Assembly (NCBI GenBank): GCA_950097015.1 | Contig: CATNEN010000033.1 | Coordinates: forward strand, 4,261,501 to 4,325,500 | Reading direction: 5' to 3' | DNA from: Macrostomum hystrix | Taxonomy: Eukaryota > Platyhelminthes > Macrostomidae | DNA length: 64,000 nt | Shown: positions 21,527-33,504 of the stretch, one piece after another | How the letters are laid out: every line of letters begins with the position of its first letter | How positions within the stretch are numbered: position 1 is the first letter of the stretch | Notes under the pieces: generated by a model | What the model was told of the DNA's origin: nothing | Seen by the model: only the letters and a program-made list of their open reading frames with translations | Databases searched by the model: none | Position numbers and translations under genes: made by a program

Positions 21527-23179
21527 CGGTAAATTCCTCATAGGGCCTAGTCTACGGCATAATTAGCTTTGTTAAACAGTGCAGTTTTTTAACATGTTAT
21601 AAACAGTGTAGTAAAATGTCGCTAACATTTTCAATTCAAGTCAAACAATGACTTGGCTCTAAGAGCTGTGTTTCTGTTTATAAAACTCACAGTGTGCTCA
21701 ACTTGAACTGTAGTATCTATGTACTTGTGCATGTATACATCATGCAAATAATTGACATTGCTATGGAATGACGATGCAAGCCTTTGCTAAATTATTTTTT
21801 TCTACATTATTTTTTGTAGAGCCAAGTGAGACAAGGCCAAAAATGTATGCTTTGCTTCACTTATGCTTTCAACAAAGCAGTTTGCAGAGCCAATAAAATA
21901 ACAATATGACGATTTTGTGAATGTCACATTGTCCAATGCAACAATATGACCATTTAGATAATGTTGTTATGTTTTTTACAACCCACTTATGACGATTTAG
22001 AATGACAATTTCAGCTGGAGCCACCTATAGGCCTAGTAAAAGGTGTATTATACTTAGTCTTCAATGAAGTCATGTTGATCAATTAAGTTTAAATAAAAAG
22101 TAATGACTAAACTTTGTCTATGAATTGCATCAATAGCATTTTATTTTTATCAACTGTTGTGATTATAGTTATTTATATTTATATGTGCTAGCATACAACT
22201 TTCCACTTAGAAGACATCAAACCCAAATGGATGTTGATTAAATCAAACAATTGTTAGTAATTGGTTAAAGACAAATTGCTTGTTTATAAAAATAAAATTA
22301 GGGCATACATTTCGTTTGGTTCATTATTCTTTATTTTTTAATTTTTAACTTGTGCACATGGAATGGTTCCTAGACACTTTTCCTCATCTTACACATTTGT
22401 CATCAACTTTTCAGATAGGACACTTTGTTATCCAGCCAAATGGTGAATCTTGACAAGTTAGATTAGATTGTCAACTATCAGTAGAAACTACAGTGTTGAT
22501 TTGAACTATAGTTGCTGATGTGTACAGTATACAGAAAACTGAGGTCAAACTGTGAGTATTCTAGTTCTAGGCAATCACAGATGTTTAAATTCATATATTT
22601 AAATTAAATTAATTTAAATTCATACCATAAAAATAAAAGTGATTGTTATAATGACATACAGTTAATTAGTATGCTTATAGACAGACTGGGGAAATCTAAG
22701 TTATCTAAGCAATGAAGTAAATAACAAAGAAAACTACTAGGCTACTGATTATTAAGATACATGGTCAATTTGAAACTCAAATTTCAAAATTCGAAATTTG
22801 CGCAAAGCAAAGACATCAATTAAACAACAATTGCTAGCATTGGTTGGACTTGCACCCTGCCTTAAATCATAGAGATGAGAAAGTGTCTACCAGTCTTGGT
22901 CACTATGTCATCTACCCTCTTAGGCCCTGGACACTTTTTCATGCAGATGATAAATAAGCAAATAAGTAAGTTCCAGGAACCATATGGAATATGTATGAAT
23001 TTAAATTTTTGTGAATTATGATGCAGCAAGGGTCATAAAATGCTGATGTGGCTTGTGGTCTATAGGTGGTCTTTGGGCCTGTGGACATGGGTATCTATGG
23101 TCAAAATAATAAAATGTAGTACTGATTTGGTACCAAATTTTTCTTTGGTAACAAAAATACTACTAGGGAGCATACCACA

Positions 23180-23420
23180 ATGGAACATCAGTCTTAGGCA
23201 TCATTGAGCATGGCACCAACAACTGTGTCATGCTGCCCATTGCAAGCTGCTCTACTGCTGTCATGTTGCTATTGATCCAGCAGAGGGTCCTGCCTGGTAC
23301 TTGTGTCATCAATGATGGCTGGCAAGCCTGCCAGGCCCTACCAAACCAATGTAGTTGTTAACCACAGGCTTGCCTTTGTCAACCTACAAGCCCTATTGGA
23401 GCCAATAAGGGTTTTTGCAG
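23180..23420 (+). pseudogene. Merlin/IS1595-type transposase remnant
   Basis: A plus-strand frame reads VLGIIEHGTNNCVMLPI, then LLLIQQRVLPGTCVINDGW, fitting the ISXO2-like DDE domain (the LLPII..VLPGT.I.SDxW pattern, with the D before W a catalytic acid). A frameshift near 23345 leads into VVVNHRLAFVN, matching the NHS..FVD segment that follows. The GAHTNTIE-like block is not recognisable. No inverted repeats were identified. Confidence 0.6.
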
Positions 23421-25196
23421 ACAGCATCCGGCGCACTTGTGAAAAATTGCCTGTGCGGCTGCACAGAAAGAAATTCCTGTCCGCACAGCCGCGCCTTGTG
23501 TGTGTAAAGTTGTCGTAAGTATGTAGATGTATAACAAACAGTTCCGCAGTGCCTAAGTGCGAAAAGACAACCTAAGCTGTTCTAATTATAGAAATACACT
23601 GCGGAGATAAAAAAAGGTCATTTGGTATATGCGTCCGTATTATTGCGAAATCACCACATACCTGTTCTATTTTTAGAAATACACTACGGAGATCAAAAAA
23701 AGGTCTTTGACATTTTTTCGTGAAATCAATTACTACATTGAGTCAGACTGAAGATATACAGCAGTTGCGGATTTGAGCTCTTTTTCTTGAAACCAACTGC
23801 ACACCTGCACGCCTAGCAGCTTTTTTAAATTTGCTCCATTAGGGCCCACAAGATCCAAGTGTTCAAACTTGATAGAGGGCACCTAGGCCCATGCCAAGCA
23901 CAAGTTCTGCCAAATGTTTGGGACCTCGCTGGAATTATTTCAAGCTCATTTGGATAAGTTTCTGTGGTGCCGGCACTTTCCATGGCCACATTATAGATGG
24001 TTTCTGTGCTGCATAGTTGAGCAGTACCCATAAGTCTACCAAAGCCCACTGACTCTGTTTTAGCAGACTGCATCATTTTTTCTCTGTTTTTTATTGTTAA
24101 TACATTGTTTAAAGTTCAAAAATGGGTCAAAGTAATTTAATGAATGAAAGGGAACATATGCTGAAATAAGTTAGGCATAAGCAACAAAATATCATGAGAT
24201 CTTATTAATTTATTCATATATGTTTTTATTTGTAATATATTTCAGGCATTACTTCAGTACTTCAGTCACTTCAGATTAGAAGTAAAATACATTATGCAAA
24301 AACTAAAATATGTTTTTGGGAACCATCATTTTCGTGGTTGTTCGGCATTTTGGTGCCCAGTCTTGCTATTAAATACTGCCTGCCAATGCTTTTACGTGGT
24401 TGCTGTCCTGTTATTCAGCTTTTTTGGACTGAGTAAAACAACTAAATGTACAGTTATAAAACATTAACAATAAATGCAAGGGGGAGTGATTGGACTATGT
24501 CTTATATCAGGGCAAACAAACTGTTTTGATGCAACTAAACAATTCTGTATACTTGTATCCATGTTGCTTGTACTCGTCACATATTTGTGAATTTCTGTTG
24601 CTAAAACCTTGGTCAACCTGTGAACTGAAATGCATCAAACAAAAACAAAGTAAATATTAAATATTAAAACAAAGTTAAATATCAATAGGTTATTCTATAA
24701 TTTTAACTCGTATTTTCTTATACTAAAATTCAGCATAACTTAGCCATGTTCCTGAGATGGCACTGAACCATTAAACAGTTCTGCACCAGTGTGCAAAGGC
24801 CAGTGTGCTTTACTATGTTCCAGGTTCCTACATATAATATTGATATACTTTAAAAAAGATCTGATTATCAAAACCCCTAGACCACTTTTATTTTTACTAT
24901 AAATGTGTTAAAGATTCCTTGTTCTTTATCTAATTTAATTGTAGCATGCTAGTGCTGCTGTTAATTTAGCCAATGTTATGTTAAAACAAATTTATGTTGG
25001 TCGTGCAGATAACTGAATATTTTATTTACATAATTTTAATTCTCATTTTACATTCGTAAACATTTATGTTGTATTTGTGGCTATTTTAAGTCTTATGAAG
25101 TATAAAGTCTTTGCCAATGCAAACTTCATATTAATATATTCACTTGCTGCTTGCATAAAAACAAGAACTTTTAAAAGATTTTTCTGCACATTTCAG
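23421..25196. other. AT-rich upstream region of CNOT2
   Basis: Holds an imperfect 48-bp direct duplication (about 23578-23625 and 23661-23709, sharing AGAAATACACT and AAAAAAAGGTC). There is an unidentified GC-richer patch at 23830-24080. No gene was recognised. Confidence 0.45.
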
Positions 25197-25272
25197 CCGA
25201 AATTTCACAGGCAGCGCTGCTTAATTCAGAGCCTCGTCGTTTTTCCATGCGCGACAGTTCAACAGCCCATCA

Positions 25273-27413
25273 ATGACAGGATTAGGAGCGTGAGTTTTTC
25301 CTGAGCCTCTGCTCACATTCTCGTTGCCCTTGGAAAATGGAGATTCTCTAAGGAAAATAAAAATAAAGTATCAATAATTGAAACCACAAAAAATATCGTT
25401 CCTACTTTGATTTGTGTCCCGAAAGATTCCTAAACGGAAGCAATATGAAAACTCCAAGATCCCAGGACAGTAGTGACCGACTCCTTTCAAATAATTGATC
25501 CTAAATTCAATATTTAGCACACTATTACAAGTAGTCTGCAAAGCGGCATGTTGTTATATAGCTTTATGGTAATGCGCCCTCTATCTAATCTTGCGGCCTC
25601 CACGAACATTTCGCAGGCCATTCAGCAGCACGGACCAATTCGGTTGGACAACAGACAGCAGCGGTCGGGTCGACTATTCGAGCTTGATGGGACGCAACAC
25701 CAGCCCAGTTCCGACCTCCATCGGCGGCGGCGGCGTCATCGGAGCTGGAGTCATTGGCACTGGCCTCCAGTCGTCGATGATGACGTCAGCAGTTGGCAAG
25801 CAGCCGACTTCCGTCCTGTTTCCGCAGCAGCTGTCGGCACCCGGCTCATCGTCGCAGCCCGATCAGCAGCGCGGCGCCAGCAAACTGTTCGATCATTCCG
25901 CTGACTTTAGCGACGGCCTGCTATCGTCGGGCGCCGCTGTCGGCTCGCCGTCGTCGAATACGGCCTACATGCGCCAGATGAGCGCAGCCGGCAAGCTGCA
26001 GAGCTCCGGCGGCAGCGGCATCATCGGCGGCGTCGGCAGCCGATTGACCGGGTCCGGCGTTCCTCCCGGAACTGGACTCGGTTTAAGCGGCGGCGCCATG
26101 TCGGCCCGCGCAATTCCCAACCTGATGGTGCAGCAACCCGTCAGGCAAAAGAGCCTGCAGGATCCGTCCGAGTTTCCAACACTCGGCCGGCCAGCTTCTG
26201 CGGGCGTCTCCGGTCGAATTAATTTCGTATCAGCTGCCAGCAAGGCGCCGGAGGAGTTCAGCATTCAACAGGAGGATTTCCCGGCCCTGCCTGGCACGCA
26301 GCCGGCTGCCTCAGCTGCGCCTGGCGCCGTCTCTTCCACGGCGAGCCTCGCCGCTTCGATGCCGACTTCTTCCGCAGCCGCTGTTTCCGGGGCGGGCGGC
26401 ATCGGCGTGCCAGACGGTGGCGCGGCAGGCATCGGCGGCTCCCTGTCCGGGTCGGCGCTGGACGCGATGGCGCCCGTGGGCCGCAGCACAGTTGTGTACC
26501 ATCCGAATGGCTCAGTAACTGGGGTCCCGGCTAGCATGGTGCGGGACCAGTTCGGCATGATCGGCCTGCTGTCGCTGATTCGGGTTGGCGAAGAGAACCC
26601 TAACTTTGTTATCATCGCGCCGGGAATCGATCTTAATGCGCTCGGCCTGCCGCTGAACAATACTACGTACGTATGTGGCCGTGCTTGCTTTTGCCTGGCC
26701 CAGCTGTGCATGCGCAAATTTTCACGCATTATCAGTGTACATTAAGCTGGCACATAAACTATGTACTATGTGCTTTGTATTATTCGCCTGTACAATTCCG
26801 TTTCGTACATTTCTGCTGTACGGTACACCTGATAGTGCAGTGTTCATTAGGTCCGACATTAACCCGCGCACTCCCTTCTTCTAACTCATCCAGCGACATC
26901 TTCTCCTGCCTTGGCTCGCCCTGGGCCGAGCAGTGCCTGGCCAAACCGCAGTACATCGACTACCCGGTGCCCCAGGAGTACCTAATCAGCACCCAGATCC
27001 GAGAGAAGCAGCTGCCGCTGCCGCCGCCGCCGCTAGAGCAGCTGCAGATTGAAACCCTGTTTTGGCTGTTCTACAACTGCACCTGCGACCACCTGCAGCT
27101 GAGCGCCGCCAAGGAGTTGCACAGGCGCGAGTGGCGCTGGATCAAGAGCGAGAAGCTGTGGGTCACCCGCTGCCAGCAGAATGTTGACAAGCTCACCGCT
27201 CCGCATGGCGAGAGGGGCTTCTACTTCTACTGGGACACCAAGACTTGGACTCGACAGCAGAAGTCGCTGACCATCTACTACGACCAGATTGACCAATCAC
27301 CGTGCAACTATCCGGATCATCACGTCAGCGTTGGCAGCACTCTCGGCGCCGCCGTGCCCGGAGCCGCCAGCGGACTGAGCGGCGCCGGCGGCGGAGTCGG
27401 CGGCCCGTCATAA
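25273..27413 (+). CDS. CNOT2: CCR4-NOT transcription complex subunit 2
   Basis: Three coding exons: a 17-base first exon 25273-25289 (MTGLG plus two bases, donor GTGAGT), 25617-26666 (acceptor TCGCAG, donor GTACGT) and 26894-27413 (acceptor CATCCAG). Both junctions restore a codon, giving about 528 residues; human CNOT2 has 540. Conserved blocks in order are a DPSEFPTLG segment, FSIQQEDFPALPG, then PNGSVTGVPASMVRDQFGMI and DLNALGLPLN, and in the last exon the NOT-box region with QIREKQLP, LHRREWRWIKSEKLWVTR and RGFYFYWDTKTW. Family role: CNOT2 with CNOT3 forms the NOT module of the cytoplasmic and nuclear deadenylase complex that controls mRNA decay and transcription. The N-terminal half is low-complexity glycine, serine and alanine, as in homologues. 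A TTTCAG acceptor lies 76 bases before the start. Confidence 0.93.
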
Positions 27414-29142
27414 AGAACAAATTTCGGATCTCCCCTGCAAGTGGCTTTGCCCGCTCTACCCTCTGATCCAGCCCCCGACCCGTAGCTGCGGAAACCCAAC
27501 AGAAGCTAGTGATGAAATAAGTTTAGCGTTTAGTTTAGTTTAGCGCACTGACCAAGAAATCGCCCCCCCCGCAAATGGTCACTGTCTTAATTCATTCATT
27601 CTCTCACCAGTCTCTCAGTTGAAATGAGCTCCGCTCGCCACTGTCAGCCCAACAGAGCTCTGCCCAACCCGCCCCCTACCCCCGCCCGTGTATCCGTCAA
27701 TCGATTTTATTCGCTTATTGAATTTAATTGATTGACTGATCTGTCTGTTTGTTTGATTGATTTATATCGATCTATTGACTGATTTGATTTGGATTTTCTC
27801 TGTGCGTGTCCTGCGTCTCTTTTTGGCTCTGTTGTTCTGTTATTTTCTACTCGTAAACTTTGATTTCCTGTTTTATCAATTAATATGAAACTATATTCTG
27901 CATTAGTATATTCACACACTGTCTGCACTGGAGGAATTTAACCAAAACTGGCCTGGTCTAACTGCCCAACATTGCTGTAAGCAGCGTTATTTTTCTATCT
28001 TCTATTTATCTAATAATGTATATCTGTACCTATGACTGCTCTTTGATTTAGCTGTGCGACATGGCGACTGTAAATGTGTAACATACTATATGTAGGTACT
28101 ACGCATTGCATCACATCGCCGCCTCACACAGACTGCCTCCTCTCTCCGTCTTGTCTCTCCCCTTCTACCTGTTAATTAGTTTCTTAAGTAGCCACGAGTG
28201 TGTGAGTGTGTCTGGATGTTCTGTCGCGAGTGTTGTAAGTAACTAATAAACACACATACGTACATATAAATATAATCAGAAATAACACATAGAGAGATGG
28301 CACTGATTAATATTACTGATAATAATTTAACTATAACTAACACATCTGTTTAGTGTCCGCATACAGGTTTTTTGTCTCTTAAAATAGAGTAATGAATCGT
28401 TTGGAAATGCTTTTTAGACACAAATCAACTAAGGATTTCCCCCTCCCTGTTTCTGTCAATGTCGCCGCAGTACAATGTACCTCCCCCGTTTCATCTGCTA
28501 AGCTAAAGCCGCACTACAATGTAATTGTGTCATTTCTGTTCGGTCATAATATAGGCTAGGCAAGCCCTCTCTGAACTTTTAAATACTTTTTCATTGCCCC
28601 CGGCCTCCATTCTCTCCGTCGACTCCAGGTGTGCCCGCTGTTTTTTCTCTTTAGTTTTTTTCATACAAAGCTTAAAATTTATTGTCACTTTTTCTGCTAC
28701 CGTTGCTTATTCGTATTCGTAAGCATTTATCTAATTGTTGATTTGAGGTAAGAATAAGAACTATATATATATATCTATGTGTCCTACGAAAATAACAAAA
28801 AACTTGCATACCTACATAAAAATATATAGTGTCCTCTGGCGGTTTGAAACGTGCTTATAAAGCCTGAACTTTTTCGTCAGTCTTGCCTGCATTCGATAAG
28901 CTAAAACAAGAGCATCCCATGGTCAGGGCAAATACAACATTTTAACTCCTAGAAAGAGAATATCCCACTGGAGAAACTAGAATATCCCACTGGATAAACT
29001 AGAATATCCCACTGGAGAAACTAGAAAATTCCGCTGATGTAGAGAAAATTCTGAGACGGAAATTCTCTTACGTTTCACAGCGCTGGGGACTGTGTCGGCG
29101 CTCAACTTCTCTGCTCTATAATCTCATCTCAAGCAACTAAAG
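27414..29142. other. CNOT2 3' UTR and spacer to GRB2
   Basis: Long AT-rich, CT-rich non-coding DNA. AATAAA at 28245-28250 is a candidate polyadenylation signal for CNOT2. Three copies of a 24-bp unit (AATATCCCACTGGAGAAACT, AG..) lie at about 28955-29030, just before the GRB2 start. Confidence 0.5.
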
Positions 29143-29144
29143 CA

Positions 29145-30580
29145 ATGGAAGCTGTTGCACTGCACGACTTCAATCCGGGCCATGGCGACGAGCTGCCGTT
29201 CTCGCGCAACCAGGTGCTGAAGATTCTAAGCATGGACGAAGATCCCGGCTGGTACCTGGCGGAGGTCGACGGTTTGATAGGCCTGATTCCCAATAACTAC
29301 GTCCGCATGCTCGATCACTCCTGGTACGTGCCAAAGTGCAGCCGCACCAGGGCCGAGGAGATCCTGCTCAGGCGGGACGCCAGGGGCGGCTACGTGCAGC
29401 CGGACGGAGCCTTCCTGGTGCGCACCAGCGAGTCGACGGCGCCGGATTTCAGTCTAAGCGTAAAATGCGGCGGTCAGGTGCAGCACTTTAAAGTGAGCCT
29501 GTGCGGCGCGATAAGCAGCTTTGATTGGCTTGAAGTTGGTATTGGAGGCCTCTGATTGGCTGTAGATAGGATAAGAACCTCAGATTACTTTCAACTTTCA
29601 ATAAGTGCCTCCGATTGGTTTAAACTGGGATTGGGGCCTCCGGATGGTTTAAACTGGGATTGGGGCCTCTGATTGGTTTAAACTGGGATTGGAGGCCTCT
29701 GATTGGTTTAAACTGGGATTGGGGGCCTCTGATTGGTTTAAACTGGGATTGGAGGCCTCTGATTGGTTTAAACTGGGATTGGAGGCCTCTGATTGGTTTA
29801 AACTGGGATTGGAGGCCTCTGATTGGTTTAAACTGGGATTGGGGGCCTCTCATTGGTTTAAACTGGGATTGGGGCCTCTGATTGGTTTAAACTGGGATTG
29901 GAGGCCTCTGATTGGTTTAAACTGGGATTGGGGGCCTCTGATTGGTTTAAACTGGGATTGGGGGGCTCTCATTGGCTGTAACCGCAAAACGCATCTGATT
30001 GATTTATACGAATATCGGAAACTTCGAGTATAATAGGATAAAACCAATATCTTAAAGTTGGCGATTGGCTGAACTCATAATTAAAGTTATCTTATTTGTG
30101 GAAACAGGTACTGGAAGTCTCTGATTGGTTTGAACTTAAGTTGATGGTCTCCGATGAGGCGTCATTCTATATTCTATGATGCAACCTGTCTCCGTGCAGG
30201 TGCTGAAAGACGAGAACAACAAGTACTACCTGTGGTACAGCAAATTCAACAGCATCAACCAGATCATCGAGCACCACCGCACCCATTCTGTGAGCCAGAC
30301 AAATAGCGGCATGCTGTTGAGGGACATGGTTCCGGACTTCCCGGTTGCTATAGGCAACGGGGCCGAGTCGTCGCATCCGGGTCAGGCGACCTCCGCTATG
30401 CCCCAGCGGGTGATCGCCCTGTTTGACTTCAACCCCCAGGACCCGGACGAGCTCAGATTTCGGCAGAACGACATCATCACCGTGCTAGGCAAGGAGGATG
30501 ACAGCTGGTGGCTGGGCCAGACCCAGGACGGCCGCCGCGGCGTGTTTCCCTTCAACTACGTGCAGCAGTACACGAACTGA
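29145..30580 (+). CDS. GRB2: GRB2/Drk-type SH3-SH2-SH3 adaptor
   Basis: Two exons, 29145-29492 and 30200-30580, join in phase 0 exactly within HFK-VLKD (donor GTGAGC, acceptor GTGCAG), giving 242 residues (human 217). The first SH3 begins MEAVALHDFNPGHGDELPF and ends IPNNYV. The SH2 domain (about residues 60-150) has FLVRTSES with the phosphotyrosine-binding arginine, and retains the tryptophan of KYYLWYSKFN that gives GRB2 its pYxN preference. The second SH3 begins ALFDFNPQDPDELRF and ends GVFPFNYVQQY. Family role: cytosolic adaptor linking activated receptor tyrosine kinases to SOS and Ras. The linker between SH2 and the second SH3 is longer than in vertebrates. The 707-bp intron is mostly a 30-bp minisatellite. 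Confidence 0.96.
29600..29995. repeat. 29/30-bp minisatellite in the GRB2 intron
   Basis: About thirteen copies of a unit made of CCTCTGATTGGTTTAAACTG and GGATTGG plus GG or AGG. It carries the complement of the CCAATCAGAG core found in two other arrays. Diverged single units continue on both sides (29520-29600 and 30060-30160). Confidence 0.95.
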
Positions 30581-30838
30581 CCCGCCTGCCCGCAATCCTC
30601 ATCGTCAGCTGGGTTTCTGTTTGATCCGTTTGTTTAGCTCAACTCAGACTAGCTAATCAGTTGTTCCCATTGACTGTGTCTAGCAATCTGGTATTTGTTT
30701 AATTACTTCACTATTGTGCTAGATATCAACTTATTTTAATTATTTAACTCATGCTACACAGCTCGTTATCTGTTCAATTTTGCCTTAACTTATCTTCTCT
30801 TTTTTCCCTGACAAGATAAGACAAGACAAGATGTCATT
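30581..30838. other. GRB2 3' flank
   Basis: AT-rich non-coding sequence between the GRB2 stop and the 27-bp array. It probably contains the 3' UTR. Confidence 0.4.
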
Positions 30839-32640
30839 GTGGGGATTTGTGTCTAGGTTATACCAGTGAGGATTTGTGTCTAGGTTATACCAGTGGGGAT
30901 TTGTGTCTAGGTTATACCAGTGGGGATTTGTGTCTAGGTTATACCAGTGGGGATTTGTGTCTAGGTTATACCAGTGGGGATTTGTGTCTAGATTATCCCG
31001 ATGGAGATCAGTGTCTAGATTATCCCGGTAAAGATCAGTGTCTAGATTATCCCGGTAGAGCTCAGTGTCTAGATTATCCCGATGGAGATTAGTGTCTAGA
31101 TATCCCGATAGAGATCAGTGTCTAGATTATCCCGATAGAGATCAGTGTCTAGATTATCTCGATAGAGACCAGCGTCTAGATTATCCCGGTAGAGATCAGT
31201 GTCTAGATTATCCCGGTAGAGATCAGTGTCTAGATTATCCCGGTAGAGATCAGTGTCTAGATTATCCCGATAGAGATCAGTGTCTAGATTATCCCGGTAG
31301 AGATCAGTGTCTAGATTATCCCGATAGAGACCAGTGTCTAGATTATCCCGGTAGAGATCAGTGTCTAGATTATCCCGGTAGAGCTCAGTGTCTAGATTAT
31401 CCCGATAGAGATCAGTGTCTAGATTATCCCGATAGAGATCAGTGTCTAGATTATCCCGGTAGAGATCAGTGTCTAGATTATCCCGGTTAAGATCAGTGTC
31501 TAGATTATCCCGGTAAAGATCAGTGTCTAGATTATCCCGGTAAAGATCAGTGTCTAGATTATCCCGGTAAAGATTAGTGTCTAGATTATCCCGGTAGAGC
31601 TCAGTGTCTAGATTATCCCGATAGAGATCAGTGTCTAGATTATCCCGGTTGAGATCAGTGTCTAGATTATCCCGATAGAGATCAGTGTCTAGATTATCCC
31701 GGTTGAGATCAGTGTCTAGATTATCCCGATAGAGATCAGTGTCTAGATTATTCCGGTAGAGATCAGTTTCTAGATTATCCCGGTAGAGATCAGTGTCTAG
31801 ATTATCCCGATAGAGATCAGTGTCTAGATTATCCCGGTAGAGATCGGTGTCTAGATTATCCCGGTAAAGATAAGTGTCTAGATTATCCCGGTAGAGCTCA
31901 GTGTCTAGATTATCCCGATAGAGATCAGTGTCTAGATTATCCCGATAGAGATCAGTGTCTAGATTATCCCGATGGAGATTAGTGTCTAGATATCCCGATA
32001 GAGATCAGTGTCTAGATTATCCCGATGGAGATTAGTGTCTAGATATCCCGATAGAGATCAGTGTCTAGATTATCCCGATAGAGATCAGTGTCTAGATTAT
32101 CCCGATAGAGACCAGTGTCTAGATTATCCCGGTAGAGATCAGTGTCTAGATTATCCCGGTAGAGATCAGTGTCTAGATTGTCCCGGTAGAGATCAGTGTC
32201 TAGATATCCCGATAGAGATCAGTGTCTAGATTATCCCGATAGAGATTAGTGTCTAGATATCCCGATAGAGATCAGTGTCTAGATTATCCCGATAGAGATC
32301 AGTGTCTAGATTATCCCGATAGAGACCAGTGTCTAGATTATCCCGGTAGAGATCAGTGTCTAGATTATCCCGGTAGAGATCAGTGTCTAGATTGTCCCGG
32401 TAGAGATCAGTGTCTAGATATCCCGATAGAGATCAGTGTCTAGATTATCCCGATAGAGATCAGTGTCTAGATTATCCCGGTAAAGATCAGTGTCTAGATT
32501 ATCCCGGTAGAGCTCAGTGTCTAGATTATCCCGATAGAGATCAGTGTCTAGATTATCCCGGTAGAGATCAGTGTCTAGATTATCCCGATAGAGATCAGTG
32601 TCTATTATCCCAAGTTGATTCAGGGTCTAAGTTATCCAAG
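30839..32640. repeat. 27-bp minisatellite, about 1.8 kb
   Basis: About sixty-six copies of a 27-bp unit: GATCAGTGTCTAGATTATCC plus CGGTAGA or CGATAGA. The first copies are a divergent subfamily (GGGGATTTGTGTCTAGGTTA with TACCAGT). Because 27 is divisible by three, one frame reads as repeated DQCLDYPGR; this is a repeat artefact. Blocks such as 31980-32240 recur at 32240-32430, showing segmental duplication. Confidence 0.96.
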
Positions 32641-32644
32641 TTCT

Positions 32645-33500
32645 GATTGTTGACTATTGTATTTTGAAGCTCCATTATTTTTCACCCAATATTCGCAAAT
32701 TGAATGTCAAAGCCATCGATCTTGTATAAAACTGGCACTGGTGCTGCATGCCGTCACATTAAGCCCCAGACGCACTACTTACTGGCCCTGTTCAGTAGTT
32801 TAGTTAGCAATGTTCTTGTCAATTATTGATTGCGCCTCGCGGAGTGTCTTGTTAAAACAAAGACTACAACAATGCAAAACCCAGCTTCCTTGCCGCTGTA
32901 CACCAGGACACATTTGTCTATTGACGCGAGACACTTTGATGATGCTGAGTTGAATAATTTATCTGTTCTTTTTTGTTGCCAGTTAGGATTTATTTCAGAT
33001 GTTTTGTCTCATTCGCCTTCCGTTGGTGTTCCGGCTGTCGCTTATCCTTCTCCCATTCATTGATCTGTCTGCCCTCTTTATTCCACCACCGCTGCCTCCT
33101 TCAGTCTTTCACTCGGTCAAAAAATTAAATAGGCTGCCCCTTAGTTGCACTACCCAGCTTCTCTCTCTTCCTCTGTCATTCTCCCCTGCTTCATTAACAT
33201 TGCCAAGAAATTAACTTTGTACTTCAAACACACTTGGCCCTCTCTCTCTGATGACGATCTATTGTTAAAGTCCATCTGATTGTTCCGTTTTTTTCAAATC
33301 TATTTTTTCACTCAACCAGCATAATACTCGTACCTGCGACCTTACTGGTGTGGACCGATGCGATGTTTATGTTGTCTGCTCAGTTGAGTAAAATATAATT
33401 GCATTGGCTTATTATTAAGGCAAAGTTGACCTATTGCCTACCATCCAGTGAGTGTACATAAACCCTTGGACAACTGATTCCTGACTTCATTCAGCTAATC
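32645..33500. other. spacer between tandem arrays
   Basis: Non-coding, mixed composition, CT-rich at 33000-33260. No gene or element was recognised. It could be distal 3' UTR of GRB2 or intergenic. Confidence 0.4.
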
Positions 33501-33504
33501 ATTC

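Larger units (their letters stand above)
19984..23180. other. AT-rich gene desert with hairpins
   Basis: No coding was recognised. It contains the two inverted repeats listed separately (20331-20371 and 21410-21526) and scattered decayed repeats. Confidence 0.45.

Noticed and set aside
23825-24076. Minus-strand 83-codon frame
   Set aside because: Composition is plausible, but no motif is recognisable and there is no splice or start support.
25965-26729. Minus-strand frames opposite CNOT2
   Set aside because: Shadows of a GC-rich coding exon; they lack recognisable features.
30847-32646. Repeated DQCLDYPGR frames
   Set aside because: Artefact of the 27-bp minisatellite; the frame breaks wherever the unit loses a base.
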